64,000 bases of DNA from Limnobacter litoralis (GCF_030160455.1 NZ_BSOJ01000006.1:62001-126000); one strand, 5' to 3'; positions 26,498-35,530 are shown, counted from the first letter of the stretch. The notes: generated by a model not told the origin, from the letters alone. Program-made: numbers and translations.

Positions 26498-27106
26498 TCA
26501 GAACGGCCCCTTCACAACCCAACGGCGCAACTGCTCCATGCGGTCCTGACCCCAGAAGCATTCTTTGCCCACCACAAAGTAAGGTGCACCAAACATGCCG
26601 GCGTCAACCGCCTGCTGCACCAGGTCACGGGTTTTGGCTTTGTAGGCTTCATCGTCATTGGCCAAGGCCAGGTCTGCGCCATTCAGCCCGATGGCATCGG
26701 CCACGGCCGCCACGCCATCCACGGTCGTGATGTCTTTGCCCTCGACAAAATAGGCGCGGTACAACGCACGCGTGAGCTCACCCATTTTGTCGGGCTGTTG
26801 GTCCTTCAGCTTCAACAAGGCGCGCGTGGCGCAAGTGGCGTTGATCGGAAACTGTTTGGGCCACTGAATGGGCAGGTCGTAATAACGCGCAGTGCGCAGA
26901 AAATCATTGGCGGAATACTTGCCTTTGGTGGGGTTCATCATGGGCGCGGAATTGCCGGTGGCCTTGAACACGAAGCCCAGCAGCGTGGGCAGGTAATTTA
27001 CCTCTGCGTTGCCCTCACGGGCGATGCCCTCAATCAACTCGGCGGCCACATAGCTGTATGGGCTGGTCAAGTCGTAATAGAAATCAATCGTTTGTTTGGT
27101 TGCCAT
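26498..27106 (-). CDS. DsbA-family 2-hydroxychromene-2-carboxylate isomerase-like protein
   Basis: This 202-residue thioredoxin-fold protein has the kappa-class GST/HCCA isomerase pattern: the active-site Ser in [13 protein letters not shown], and the C-terminal [19 protein letters not shown]. The group isomerises aromatic ring-cleavage products or uses glutathione; the substrate here is unknown. It heads the liuBCDE run on the minus strand with a 2-base gap, so it is probably co-expressed with leucine catabolism, although such genes are not part of the canonical pathway. Confidence 0.85.
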   Translation of the reverse strand: MATKQTIDFYYDLTSPYSYVAAELIEGIAREGNAEVNYLPTLLGFVFKATGNSAPMMNPTKGKYSANDFLRTARYYDLPIQWPKQFPINATCATRALLKLKDQQPDKMGELTRALYRAYFVEGKDITTVDGVAAVADAIGLNGADLALANDDEAYKAKTRDLVQQAVDAGMFGAPYFVVGKECFWGQDRMEQLRRWVVKGPF

Positions 27107-27180
27107 GTCGAATGTCTCCTGTCGTTCTCTTTGCCCTTGATTCTATCGGAGTTCAGGCAGGCCAAAGGCCACTTTGCTCC

Positions 27181-27198
27181 ATTCTGCCCAGGCAGAAT
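27181..27198. promoter_or_regulatory. Perfect inverted repeat, possible operator (site 1)
   Basis: ATTCTGCC and GGCAGAAT flank a CA dinucleotide in the 193-base gap between the divergent isomerase gene and the secreted-protein gene at 27300. The short loop argues for a protein site rather than an RNA hairpin. No regulator can be named. Confidence 0.35.
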
Positions 27199-27235
27199 TC
27201 ACCCATCAGAGTGACGGGTAAACCCACTGGACAAG

Positions 27236-27249
27236 CCCTCTGCAGAGGG
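27236..27249. promoter_or_regulatory. Perfect 14-bp palindrome, possible operator (site 2)
   Basis: CCCTCTGCAGAGGG lies 4 bases upstream of a TATAAAA sequence that could be a -10 element for the gene at 27300. A palindrome at this position would suit a repressor site. Confidence 0.35.
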
Positions 27250-27299
27250 ACACTATAAAAGGGAACTTTTGATCGACTAAAACCACGGGGGTAATCAGC

Positions 27300-27740
27300 A
27301 TGCGCACAGCCCAATGGACCAGTTTGCTGACGATGGCTGCCGCCATGATGCTTGCCAGCACCGCTCAGGCCGCACGTTTTGAAGAGGTAACCCGCCCCAT
27401 GGACGCCTACGAGCAAACCGCCGGAGGCAGCCTGGACCAAATACCCACCCTGCTGGATCGGGTGGACACAGAAGGCATGTTTCCACTGGGTCGAGAACTG
27501 ACCACCATCGGCCGGGCCGATCTGACCGGTGTGGCCTTCAACGCCAACACTTTCGAACAAAACCCACTGGAAGGTGCCTATGACGCGGCTGTGTCGTACA
27601 ACACCTTCGAGCAGCCGGTGGGCATTTCCTCAAGGCGAGAGGATCTTCAAAAAACAATTGCGGCGCGACAGGGAACCCGACCAGGCAACAACACTCGCAT
27701 GGTGTCGAACCGCGTCAGTCGGGTTTCCATCCGACAGTAG
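27300..27740 (+). CDS. Secreted protein of unknown function
   Basis: This 146-residue protein has a standard Sec signal peptide (MRTAQWTSLLTMAAAMMLAS, cleavage after TAQAA). The mature part is hydrophilic, contains two similar short segments (VAFNANTFEQNPLEGAYDAA and AVSYNTFEQPVG), and ends in an Arg-rich tail. No cysteine is present in the mature chain. I recognise no family. It stands alone on the plus strand between minus-strand genes and has two palindromes upstream. Confidence 0.65.
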   Translation: MRTAQWTSLLTMAAAMMLASTAQAARFEEVTRPMDAYEQTAGGSLDQIPTLLDRVDTEGMFPLGRELTTIGRADLTGVAFNANTFEQNPLEGAYDAAVSYNTFEQPVGISSRREDLQKTIAARQGTRPGNNTRMVSNRVSRVSIRQ

Positions 27741-27743
27741 GTT

Positions 27744-28235
27744 TCATCTGGATCCCATCTTCTTTCGCAGAATATACCGCTTTCTCTGATCCGGAATGAT
27801 CAAAAATCGCTCAAACTTTCCCACGGGGGAATCCTCGTGCGTCATCGAAAGCACAAAGGTTGAATTACGAGACAAGGCTTCACAACTCGCATGATCAAGC
27901 TGATATTGATCGTGTTCATTGTTCAGTTCGACGATGGCCTGAGTCCACACAATCCCTGCTTGGGTATTTTCAATACTGCTTCTGACTTTCTGGAGATAAA
28001 CCTCGTCTCCGGCGCCTTGATTGACAGCAACAACCAGAAGTCGGTAATAGCCAAACGCATCTCCTTCCTTCCATTCCCCGCAGCTCAACACCGTGTCCAG
28101 ATTAAGCGGTGTATTTTCGACCTCGCTTACACCCGTTGAGTTAATTGCAGATGCACTCGCGCAAAAGAAGACAGCGATCCAAAAGACAAAAATGCGTTTA
28201 AGAGAGATCGATTTGAATCGAATTTCACCTACCAT
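27744..28235 (-). CDS. Small exported protein, candidate immunity partner of the amidase
   Basis: This 163-residue protein begins with a basic N-terminus and signal peptide (residues 1-30, ending FFCASASA). The mature chain is acidic and has two cysteines (VLSCGEW and HASCEAL). No known family is recognised. The ATG at 28235 overlaps the stop of the upstream amidase gene by 7 bases, so the two are translationally coupled. A toxin amidase followed by an exported small protein is the usual layout of peptidoglycan-targeting effector-immunity pairs; that role is inference. Base composition looks poorer in G+C than the flanks. Confidence 0.6.
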   Translation of the reverse strand: MVGEIRFKSISLKRIFVFWIAVFFCASASAINSTGVSEVENTPLNLDTVLSCGEWKEGDAFGYYRLLVVAVNQGAGDEVYLQKVRSSIENTQAGIVWTQAIVELNNEHDQYQLDHASCEALSRNSTFVLSMTHEDSPVGKFERFLIIPDQRKRYILRKKMGSR

Positions 28236-28822
28236 CGCGCGGACTCCGCCTCTGTGGCATTTTTCCAAGACACAACGGGATGACGAAATACTTCCACTGT
28301 GGGTAACTTGAACGTTATTTGCAACTCGCTTACCAACCATTTCAATGACGCTTGCTGAAGCTCGGTGAGTGCTTCATAAATCAGTTGACCCATGCTGTTG
28401 GGCAGTGCTTTTCCCACTAATTCGATGCCAAAGGAATCTGAATTTGAAGGGTAGCGCCTCGGCCATGGTTTTGCAGCTTCAACACGGCCAATGGCCTTAC
28501 CGGGTGACTTGCCACGAAGATTGTGTAACTCGGTAGGACTGCAAACATGCGTGGCCAGACACCTTGATTTCAGCCAACCGACATGCTGAGCCTTACGGTA
28601 CACAGAAATGGTCTGAAAAATACTGCCATCTTTGTCAATTAAAAAATGCGCGCCACTGGCCTGATGCTCATAAGCTTTCAACGTGCTGGTTGCGGTGTCA
28701 CTGTCAGTCTGATGAACGACGATGCCATGGACCGTCGGCATTGGGCCATGGTCAAGTGACGGGAGAAGATGTAGCCGAATGCGACGGTTGATCACGCCGC
28801 CTTGTAGATTGACGTTAAGCAT
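28229..28822 (-). CDS. N-acetylmuramoyl-L-alanine amidase (Amidase_2 type), candidate antibacterial effector
   Basis: This 197-residue protein has the Amidase_2/PGRP fold markers: a first zinc histidine in HGIVVHQTDS, the catalytic Glu region DSFGIELVG and a second histidine in FRHPVVSWKNATEAE. Such enzymes cut the bond between muramic acid and the stem peptide. There is no signal peptide, as expected for a toxin injected by another machine or for a phage lysin. It is coupled to a downstream exported protein, and the pair sits in a locally AT-richer patch between core genes, suggesting transfer. Alternative: a phage lysozyme relic or a cytosolic recycling enzyme. Confidence 0.75.
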   Translation of the reverse strand: MLNVNLQGGVINRRIRLHLLPSLDHGPMPTVHGIVVHQTDSDTATSTLKAYEHQASGAHFLIDKDGSIFQTISVYRKAQHVGWLKSRCLATHVCSPTELHNLRGKSPGKAIGRVEAAKPWPRRYPSNSDSFGIELVGKALPNSMGQLIYEALTELQQASLKWLVSELQITFKLPTVEVFRHPVVSWKNATEAESARW

Positions 28823-28879
28823 TCTCTTGGCCCGAGTAAAATCACGACCTTAGACCAAGTATTTTCAGAGGGTCAAACC

Positions 28880-28899
28880 CGTACCTCGAACAAGGTACG
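28880..28899. terminator. Hairpin between the monooxygenase and amidase genes
   Basis: CGTACCT and AGGTACG form a 7-bp stem with a 6-base loop 23 bases beyond the monooxygenase stop on the minus strand. The following T run is short (GGGTTTGAC), so termination is only possible. Confidence 0.35.
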
Positions 28900-28921
28900 A
28901 GTATGACTGCCGGAAGTCACA

Positions 28922-30439
28922 TCAACCCATTACCGCACGCAAAGGTGCCGTTACACGGCCGATCAGGCTCTTTCGGACCGGGGGCTTGGGTGCACCAAAT
29001 TCCAGCGCCTTGTCTTCAATTTTGCCGTACTTCAGCACAGGCAAGTCTTTCAGGTAGTTGTTGAAAATGTTCCAAGGGGCTTCGGAGCCTTGCTTGGGCA
29101 GGCGGTCGGCTGCGCGCTTTACGTAACCGGCTTCCAGGTCCAGCAAGGGGGCCTTAGTCACTTCGACACCGTCATTGCGTGGAACCACACGTCCAAAACC
29201 CTTTTCATCCATGTAATTCAGCAGGCGGCACACGTATTCACTGGCCAGGTCGGCTTTCAAGGTCCAAGACGCATTGGTGTAACCAAACACCATCGCCATG
29301 TTCGGGATGTTGCTGATCATCACGCCTTTGTAGCTCATGCTCTCGTTGACACCCATTTCCTTGCCGTCCACTTTCATGGCAATGCCGCCCATGATCAACA
29401 GTTCAAGACCGGTGGCTGTTACCACCATGTCGGCTTCCAGTGTCTCGCCTGATTTGAGCTGAATGCCCTTCTCGGTGAACTGGTCAATGTGGTCGGTCAC
29501 AATCGACGCCTTGCCCCTTTTCAGCACCCTGAACAGGTCGCTGTCTGGCACCACGCACAAACGCTGGTCCCAAGGGTTGTAGCTGGGGGTGAAATGCTTC
29601 ATGTCAAAATCGGGACCCATGCGGCGCTTGGTGGCGGTCAGCAACAGGCGCTTGATGGTTTCAGGCCGTTGCTTGCTCAGCTTGAAAATCAGGCGCTGCA
29701 AACCGATGTTGCGCACGCGGCCCATGGTGTACACCACCGAATCGGGCAAAAACTTCTTCAATTGCGTGCTGACCGGGTCAACCGAGGGAATGGACGCAAT
29801 GTAAGTGGGTGAACGCTGCAGCATGGTCACATGCTTGGCCTTGTCAGACATGGCGGGCACCAGGGTAATGGCGGTTGCGCCGCTGCCGATCACCACCACA
29901 CGCTTGTCGGTGTAATCGATGCTTTCGTCCCATTTCTGGGGGTGCACCACCTCGCCCTTGAACTTGCTGATTCCCGGGAAATCGGGCGTGTAGCCCGTGT
30001 CGTAATTGTAGTAACCGGTGCAACCGAGCAAGAACCCGGCTGTGAATGTTTTGGTTTTTCCGGTGGCTTCTTCCAGCGCAGTGACTGTCCAGCGGTTGTT
30101 TTCGGTGGTCCATTCGGCGCTGATTACTTTCAAGCCAAAGTGAATGTTGGGGGTCACGCCAAACTCGTCAGCAGCCTCGGTGACGTAGTTCTTGATGGCT
30201 GGGCCATCGGCCAGCACTTTGTCGCCCTTCCAGGGCTTGAAGCTGTAACCCAGCGTGAACATGTCGGAATCAGACCGAATGCCAGGGTAGCGGAACAAAT
30301 CCCACGTGCCACCGATGTTCTGACGACGCTCAAGAATGGCAATCTGCTTGGTCGGGCATTTCTGCTTCAGGTGGCAGGCTGCGCCAATGCCAGACAGACC
30401 GGCGCCGATAATCAGTACATCAACGTGTGTGTTACTCAT
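28922..30439 (-). CDS. Flavin-dependent Baeyer-Villiger-type monooxygenase
   Basis: This 505-residue flavoprotein has the FAD Rossmann motif IGAGLSGIG at the N-terminus, the NADPH motif VIGSGATAI in the middle and the Baeyer-Villiger fingerprint FxGxxxHxxxWD (FKGEVVHPQKWD) between them. It would insert oxygen next to a ketone or oxidise a sulfur compound using NADPH and O2. Overall layout resembles EtaA-like enzymes. The real substrate is unknown and the neighbours do not identify it. The C-terminus is basic. Confidence 0.9.
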   Translation of the reverse strand: MSNTHVDVLIIGAGLSGIGAACHLKQKCPTKQIAILERRQNIGGTWDLFRYPGIRSDSDMFTLGYSFKPWKGDKVLADGPAIKNYVTEAADEFGVTPNIHFGLKVISAEWTTENNRWTVTALEEATGKTKTFTAGFLLGCTGYYNYDTGYTPDFPGISKFKGEVVHPQKWDESIDYTDKRVVVIGSGATAITLVPAMSDKAKHVTMLQRSPTYIASIPSVDPVSTQLKKFLPDSVVYTMGRVRNIGLQRLIFKLSKQRPETIKRLLLTATKRRMGPDFDMKHFTPSYNPWDQRLCVVPDSDLFRVLKRGKASIVTDHIDQFTEKGIQLKSGETLEADMVVTATGLELLIMGGIAMKVDGKEMGVNESMSYKGVMISNIPNMAMVFGYTNASWTLKADLASEYVCRLLNYMDEKGFGRVVPRNDGVEVTKAPLLDLEAGYVKRAADRLPKQGSEAPWNIFNNYLKDLPVLKYGKIEDKALEFGAPKPPVRKSLIGRVTAPLRAVMG

Positions 30440-30575
30440 GGATTGTCCCCTGTTGTTTGGGTTATTTGACTTTGTTGATTGTCACATTAAACCAAAGATT
30501 TGAAGTCTGGCAACCTCTGTTTGCGAGGAAAGGCTCTAAACTCTGAAAAAACAATTCAATGGGCAGAGAATCAGC

Positions 30576-31295
30576 ATGGAATTTACGGAAGCACTCCAAA
30601 AGCGCCACAGCGTCCGCGCGTTTTTACCACGACCAATCGACCCCCAAACCCTGAACGATGTATTGGCTCAGGCCTGCCTGTCGCCCAGCTGGTCCAACAC
30701 CCACCCTTACAAAATTGCAGTGGCCACTGGCGAGGTTTTGGAGGATTTGCGCAAAACGCTGTACGCACGCTACATCGAAAGTGCCAAACTGCAACGCAGT
30801 GGCACACTGGGCAAATTGAAAGCCCTGATCACCAAAAGCCCGGGCATTCCCGATGGCGATTTCAAGCCTATGCTGAAATACCCCAAAGACTTGCAAAAAC
30901 GCCGGTTTGAATGTGGCCTGGGCCTGTACGCCACCCTGGGGATCGACCGAAAAGACATCCGCGCCCGCGAGGCCCAAATGGCTGAAAACTTCCGGTTTTT
31001 TGGCGCGCCGGCGGCCGTTTTCGTATTTGTACACGGTGAAACCGGCCCCTACGGCCCGCTGGATGCGGGCATTTACCTGCAAAGCCTGATGCTGGCCGCC
31101 ACCAATGCCGGGTTGGGCAGTTGCGCGCAGGGTGCACTGGGCTTGTACCGGACACCGCTCGACAAGCACTTCGACATTCCACCTCAGTACAAGCTGTTGT
31201 GTGGTGTGGCTCTGGGGTTTGAGGCGGACTTGCCTGTTAACCGGTTTCAGCCTGAAAAAATCACCACCCAGGAAATGCTGCTGCCGCTGCGTTAA
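30576..31295 (+). CDS. Nitroreductase-family FMN oxidoreductase
   Basis: This 239-residue protein has the nitroreductase FMN-binding motif RHSVRAFLPRPID at residues 10-22, SPSWSNTHPYKIAVATG, and the C-terminal NAGLGSCAQGALGLYR that contacts FMN phosphate. It probably reduces nitro or quinone compounds with NAD(P)H. It ends head to head with aceK: the TAA here and the TAA of aceK share the palindrome TTAA. Confidence 0.88.
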   Translation: MEFTEALQKRHSVRAFLPRPIDPQTLNDVLAQACLSPSWSNTHPYKIAVATGEVLEDLRKTLYARYIESAKLQRSGTLGKLKALITKSPGIPDGDFKPMLKYPKDLQKRRFECGLGLYATLGIDRKDIRAREAQMAENFRFFGAPAAVFVFVHGETGPYGPLDAGIYLQSLMLAATNAGLGSCAQGALGLYRTPLDKHFDIPPQYKLLCGVALGFEADLPVNRFQPEKITTQEMLLPLR

Positions 31296-33133
31296 TCCGC
31301 CGGGGCTGTTTTTTTAATGAAGCGATTGGTGAATCTGACCGTTTCCGAGTAAGGGAAGATGTCCTCGATGTGGCCCGTCGTGATGCGCTCTTTCCGGTTT
31401 TGCCAGAACTCGTATTCAAGCAGGTCGGCATGACGCGCCAAAAAGGCGGCTCGAACCCGTCGGTCGCCCAACAAAAAGTGTCCGAATTCTTCGGGAAACA
31501 CGTCTTTCGGGCCGATGGAATACCAAGGCTCGGATGACATTTCAGCCTCGGGGTTGGGCGCCTCCGGAATGCGTCTGAAATTGCAGTCTGTCATGTACTC
31601 AATTTCATCGTAGTCATAAAACACCACGCGGCCCAGGCGCGTAACACCAAAGTTCTTGAACAGCATGTCGCCCGGGAAAATGTTCGCTGCGGCCAATTGT
31701 TTGATGGCATTGCCGTATTCCGTGATGCCATGCTCCACCTCCGCCTCGGTACCGGTCTGCAGGTAGATATTCAACGGCGTCATGCGACGCTCAATGTACA
31801 GGTGCTTGATAATCACCAGGCCATCTTCAAACTCCAGTGACGAGGCACATTCTTCTTTCAAATGGTCCAGCAATTCTTGTGAGAACCGGTTCAATGGCAA
31901 GCCCACAAAGGAATATTCCCAAGTGTCGGCCATGCGGCCCACTCGATCGTGTTCTTTCACCAAGCGGTATTTGCGAATTACACCCTGCCGGTCAATTTCC
32001 TTGCTGGGTGCAATTTTGTCTTTGATCAGCTTGAATACATACGGGTAGGAGGGCAAGGTAAACACCGCCATGACCAAACCCTTGATACCCGGGGCTACGA
32101 TGAACTCGTCGTGCGAGTGCTTCAGGTGGTGCAAGAAGTCTCGATAAAATAAGGTCTTGCCCTGCTTTTGCAGGCCCAGCATGGTGTACATCTCGGCTTT
32201 GGGCTTGTTGGGCAGCAGGGTACGCAAAAACTGCACGTAGGCACCCGGCGTTTCCATGTCGACCAGAAAGTACGCCCGCGTGAATGAAAACAGGGTCGCA
32301 ATTTGCTGCACATTGAACAGCACTGTGTCCACGTACAGGCGACCATTCGAGTCGCGCAACAGGGGAATGGTAAACGGCTGTGGCATGTTGCCGTTCATCA
32401 GTTTGCCGATGATGTAAGCGCCCTTGTTGCGGAAAAACAGACTCGACAACACCTGAATCTGCAAATCCTGGTCCACTTTGACTGGCCGAGCGATCACCTG
32501 ACGCGCTGCGTGCACGATGTAACGCAAGTCACGCTCAAGATCAACAAACTCACACTTCAGGTTGAAATCCAGAATCAGCTTGCGCAAGGTTTTGCGCAGG
32601 CCGCCGCTCTTGGGGTTGGCCGGGTAATAGCTGCGATACGAGGGTGGGTCACTTTCCACGTATTCGGTGCTGACCGCCGGGCGCACAAACAAAAAGCGGT
32701 TGTGGAAGTAATCCCGGTGCAGCATTTTGGTGATCACGGAATTGAAAAACGTTTCCGCCAATTCCGGCTGCTTGTGATCCACCAGGTAGGTCACATAGCG
32801 GGTTTTCACCTTGGACCATACCGATTCCGAACTGAGTTTGTTGCCATAGTGGCGGCGCAGTACATCCACCGCCTCACGCACGCGTTCGTCGTAAAAATCA
32901 ATCCGGTCGCGAGCCAGCTGTTGAATCAGGTGCCAATCACCCTCCTCGAACAGCTTTTTGGCTTGCTGCGCACAGTACCTGAACAGCCGGTAGTGTTTGT
33001 CGAACCCGGCCAGAATGTCAGACGCCACCTTTTTGGACAGCTCGCGCTCCTCTTCCTCCGTCATGCCACTGGTTTCCACCAGTTCACTCATGTCTTCGTC
33101 CAGTGTCATCAGGTCAAGGCTGGTTCTTTTCAT
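31292..33133 (-). CDS. aceK: Isocitrate dehydrogenase kinase/phosphatase
   Basis: AceK phosphorylates isocitrate dehydrogenase to divert carbon into the glyoxylate shunt and dephosphorylates it again. The 613-residue protein shows the ATP-binding loop APGIKGLVMAVF with FKLIKDKIAPSKEI and the catalytic NIFPGDMLFKNFGVTRLGR then YDYDEIEYM. Length is close to E. coli AceK (578). Start taken as ATG 33133. It lies 35 bases behind isovaleryl-CoA dehydrogenase on the same strand, not next to aceA or aceB as in enterobacteria. Confidence 0.95.
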   Translation of the reverse strand: MKRTSLDLMTLDEDMSELVETSGMTEEEERELSKKVASDILAGFDKHYRLFRYCAQQAKKLFEEGDWHLIQQLARDRIDFYDERVREAVDVLRRHYGNKLSSESVWSKVKTRYVTYLVDHKQPELAETFFNSVITKMLHRDYFHNRFLFVRPAVSTEYVESDPPSYRSYYPANPKSGGLRKTLRKLILDFNLKCEFVDLERDLRYIVHAARQVIARPVKVDQDLQIQVLSSLFFRNKGAYIIGKLMNGNMPQPFTIPLLRDSNGRLYVDTVLFNVQQIATLFSFTRAYFLVDMETPGAYVQFLRTLLPNKPKAEMYTMLGLQKQGKTLFYRDFLHHLKHSHDEFIVAPGIKGLVMAVFTLPSYPYVFKLIKDKIAPSKEIDRQGVIRKYRLVKEHDRVGRMADTWEYSFVGLPLNRFSQELLDHLKEECASSLEFEDGLVIIKHLYIERRMTPLNIYLQTGTEAEVEHGITEYGNAIKQLAAANIFPGDMLFKNFGVTRLGRVVFYDYDEIEYMTDCNFRRIPEAPNPEAEMSSEPWYSIGPKDVFPEEFGHFLLGDRRVRAAFLARHADLLEYEFWQNRKERITTGHIEDIFPYSETVRFTNRFIKKTAPAD

Positions 33134-33168
33134 GCGGGTTCGGGTCAAATGAATGAAGTCGAACTAGC

Positions 33169-34350
33169 TTACATCGTTTCGGCAAACAGCTCACGCCCAA
33201 TCAGCATGCGTCTAATTTCGCTGGTGCCCGCGCCAATTTCATACAATTTGGCATCGCGCCACAAGCGGCCTGTGGGGTAATCGTTGATGTAGCCGTTTCC
33301 GCCCAGAATCTGGATGGACTCGCCCGCCATCCAGGTCGCCTTTTCAGCGCTGTACAAAATGGCACCCGCACAGTCTTTGCGCAAGCTGCGAACGATGTCT
33401 TTGGTGGCTTTGTCACAGGCCTTGCCCACCTGATACACATAGGCGCGCGTGGCCATCATGGTCGAATACATGTCGGCCAATTTGGCCTGAATCAGTTGAA
33501 ATTCACCAATGCTTTGACCGAACTGCTTGCGATCGTGCACGTAAGGAACCACTGCATCCATGGCTGCCGCCATGATGCCAAGCGGCCCGCCGCTCAACAC
33601 CGCCCGCTCGAAGTCCAGCCCACTCATCAGCACATTGACACCACGCCCCACCTGCCCCAGCACGTGGGTTTCGGGCACTTCGCAGTTTTCAAATACCAGT
33701 TCACCAGTGTGGCTGCCACGCATGCCCAGCTTGTCCAGCTTTTGCGCCACTGAAAAACCCTTGAAACCCTTCTCGATCAAAAACGCTGTAATGCCGTGTG
33801 GGCCTGCAGCCATGTCGGTTTTGGCATACACCACCAGCACATCGGCGTCAGGCCCGTTGGTGATCCACATCTTGCTGCCGTTGAGCACATATCGGTCGCC
33901 CTGCTTGTCGGCACGCAGGCGCATGCTAACCACGTCTGATCCTGCATTCGGTTCGCTCATGGCCAGGGCACCCACGTGCTCGCCAGAGATCAGCTTGGGC
34001 AGGAAGGTTTTGCGCTGCCAGTCATTGCCGTTGCGGCGGATCTGGTTCACACACAAATTGGAATGCGCACCATAGCTGAGCGCCACAGATCCACTGGCGC
34101 GGGAAATTTCTTCCATGGCCACAATGTGGGCCAGATAGCCCATGCCGGCACCGCCCAACTCTTCTTCAACCGTCAGGCCCAGCAAGCCCATGTCGCCGAA
34201 CTTTTTCCACAACTGCATTGGAAACTGGTCCGTTTTGTCGATTTCAGCGGCCAAAGGTGCAATTTCCTTGCTGGCAAAGGCCTGCACCGCCTCGCGCAGC
34301 GCGTCTATGTCTTCACCAAGGTCAAACTGCAAACCGGGAATATTCATCAT
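33169..34350 (-). CDS. liuA: Isovaleryl-CoA dehydrogenase
   Basis: This FAD enzyme oxidises isovaleryl-CoA to 3-methylcrotonyl-CoA in leucine degradation and passes electrons to ETF. The 393-residue acyl-CoA dehydrogenase has the signatures [14 protein letters not shown] and [33 protein letters not shown]. The catalytic Glu lies in [13 protein letters not shown], the position typical of isovaleryl-CoA dehydrogenases rather than short-chain enzymes. Two adjacent ATGs (34350, 34347) follow GGAGAC. It is separated from liuBCDE by about 6.7 kb. Confidence 0.94.
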   Translation of the reverse strand: MMNIPGLQFDLGEDIDALREAVQAFASKEIAPLAAEIDKTDQFPMQLWKKFGDMGLLGLTVEEELGGAGMGYLAHIVAMEEISRASGSVALSYGAHSNLCVNQIRRNGNDWQRKTFLPKLISGEHVGALAMSEPNAGSDVVSMRLRADKQGDRYVLNGSKMWITNGPDADVLVVYAKTDMAAGPHGITAFLIEKGFKGFSVAQKLDKLGMRGSHTGELVFENCEVPETHVLGQVGRGVNVLMSGLDFERAVLSGGPLGIMAAAMDAVVPYVHDRKQFGQSIGEFQLIQAKLADMYSTMMATRAYVYQVGKACDKATKDIVRSLRKDCAGAILYSAEKATWMAGESIQILGGNGYINDYPTGRLWRDAKLYEIGAGTSEIRRMLIGRELFAETM

Positions 34351-34446
34351 TCAAGTCTCCTGCCCTTCATTTTGGTATTTTGATCATCATGCCCTACAAT
34401 CAATCGTTTGATCAGTAGCAACGTTGCACAGGATAATAAAACACAA

Positions 34447-35472
34447 ATGGGTATTGAAAGACTGTACGAGCCGCCAACCATCGGCGAATTGACCCCCGTG
34501 GCCCCCGGCGTGTTGTGGCTTCGCCTGCCTCTGCCCTTTCAGCTGGACCACATCAACGTGTGGCTGATTGAAGAAGACACCCAATACACCTTGGTTGATT
34601 GCGGCGCAGGCCTGCCCGATGTGGCCGCCATCTGGGAACAGATCGAGCAACAGCTTTTTACGCGCAAACCGCTGGGGCGCATTGTTGTGACCCATGCACA
34701 CCCCGATCACATCGGCATGGCCGGGCCGCTGTCGCGCAAGCACGGCGCACCCGTGCTGATGTCGGCCTCCGAGTACTTCGCGGCGCGCGCACTGTGCGCC
34801 AACTTGCCCGGTTTTGATTCACACACACTGGCCGAGTTCATGAGTTCTCACGGCCTGGTGAACGACCAGAAAGCGGATGAAACCCAGAAAGCGCGTGGAG
34901 GGCTGTTCGCGCGGCTGGTTCCTGAGCCCCCTTTGAACTTCCTGCGGATTCAGGACGGCGATACGCTTGAGATTGGCGGTCACACCTGGCGTTGCATGGC
35001 GGGTTACGGCCATTGCCCCGAACACATCAGCCTGATCTGTGACAGCCTGAACCTGATGATCAGCGGCGACATGCTGCTGCCGACCATTTCAACCAATGTC
35101 AGCGTGTACGGCAGCGAGCCCGAAGGCAACCCCCTGCTCAGCTTTCTGCAATCGGTTCAAACCATGCGAACCCTGCCCGACTCACTCACAGTGCTACCCT
35201 CACATGGCGTTCCTTTCAAGGGCCTTCGCGACCGGTGCGACCAATTGCTGCGCCACCACGACCACCGCCTGAACGAACTGCTTGAGGCGGTGCGGGAAAA
35301 AGGCGGGCTGTCTGCCCGTCAGGCCATTTCCGTGCTGTTCAAACGTGAAATGGATGGCCATCAGACCAGCTTCGCCATGGGCGAGGCCATCGCCCACTTG
35401 CATTACCTGTGGCGCAAAGGCTTGGTACAACGCAAAGCCATCGAGGGCGTCTGGACGTTTTCAGCCCTTTAA
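34447..35472 (+). CDS. MBL-fold metallo-hydrolase
   Basis: This 341-residue metallo-beta-lactamase-fold protein has the dinuclear metal motif THAHPDHIG and later ligands in GHCPEHISL and LPSHG. The C-terminal ~100 residues form a helical winged-helix-like extension (LLRHHDHRLNELLEAV). The family includes thioesterases, lactonases and RNases; the substrate is unknown. It is placed divergently from liuA, which hints at an acyl-CoA-related role. ATG 34447 is preferred over an upstream TTG. Confidence 0.85.
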   Translation: MGIERLYEPPTIGELTPVAPGVLWLRLPLPFQLDHINVWLIEEDTQYTLVDCGAGLPDVAAIWEQIEQQLFTRKPLGRIVVTHAHPDHIGMAGPLSRKHGAPVLMSASEYFAARALCANLPGFDSHTLAEFMSSHGLVNDQKADETQKARGGLFARLVPEPPLNFLRIQDGDTLEIGGHTWRCMAGYGHCPEHISLICDSLNLMISGDMLLPTISTNVSVYGSEPEGNPLLSFLQSVQTMRTLPDSLTVLPSHGVPFKGLRDRCDQLLRHHDHRLNELLEAVREKGGLSARQAISVLFKREMDGHQTSFAMGEAIAHLHYLWRKGLVQRKAIEGVWTFSAL

Positions 35473-35530
35473 AATCAAACAAACGCCCCCATTTACCTGA
35501 AATTCCCAATTTTGCAGTGAAGCAGACACC

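Noticed and set aside
32303-33280. Long open frame (325 codons) opposite aceK
   Set aside because: aceK is conserved through the whole region; the antisense product has no family signs.
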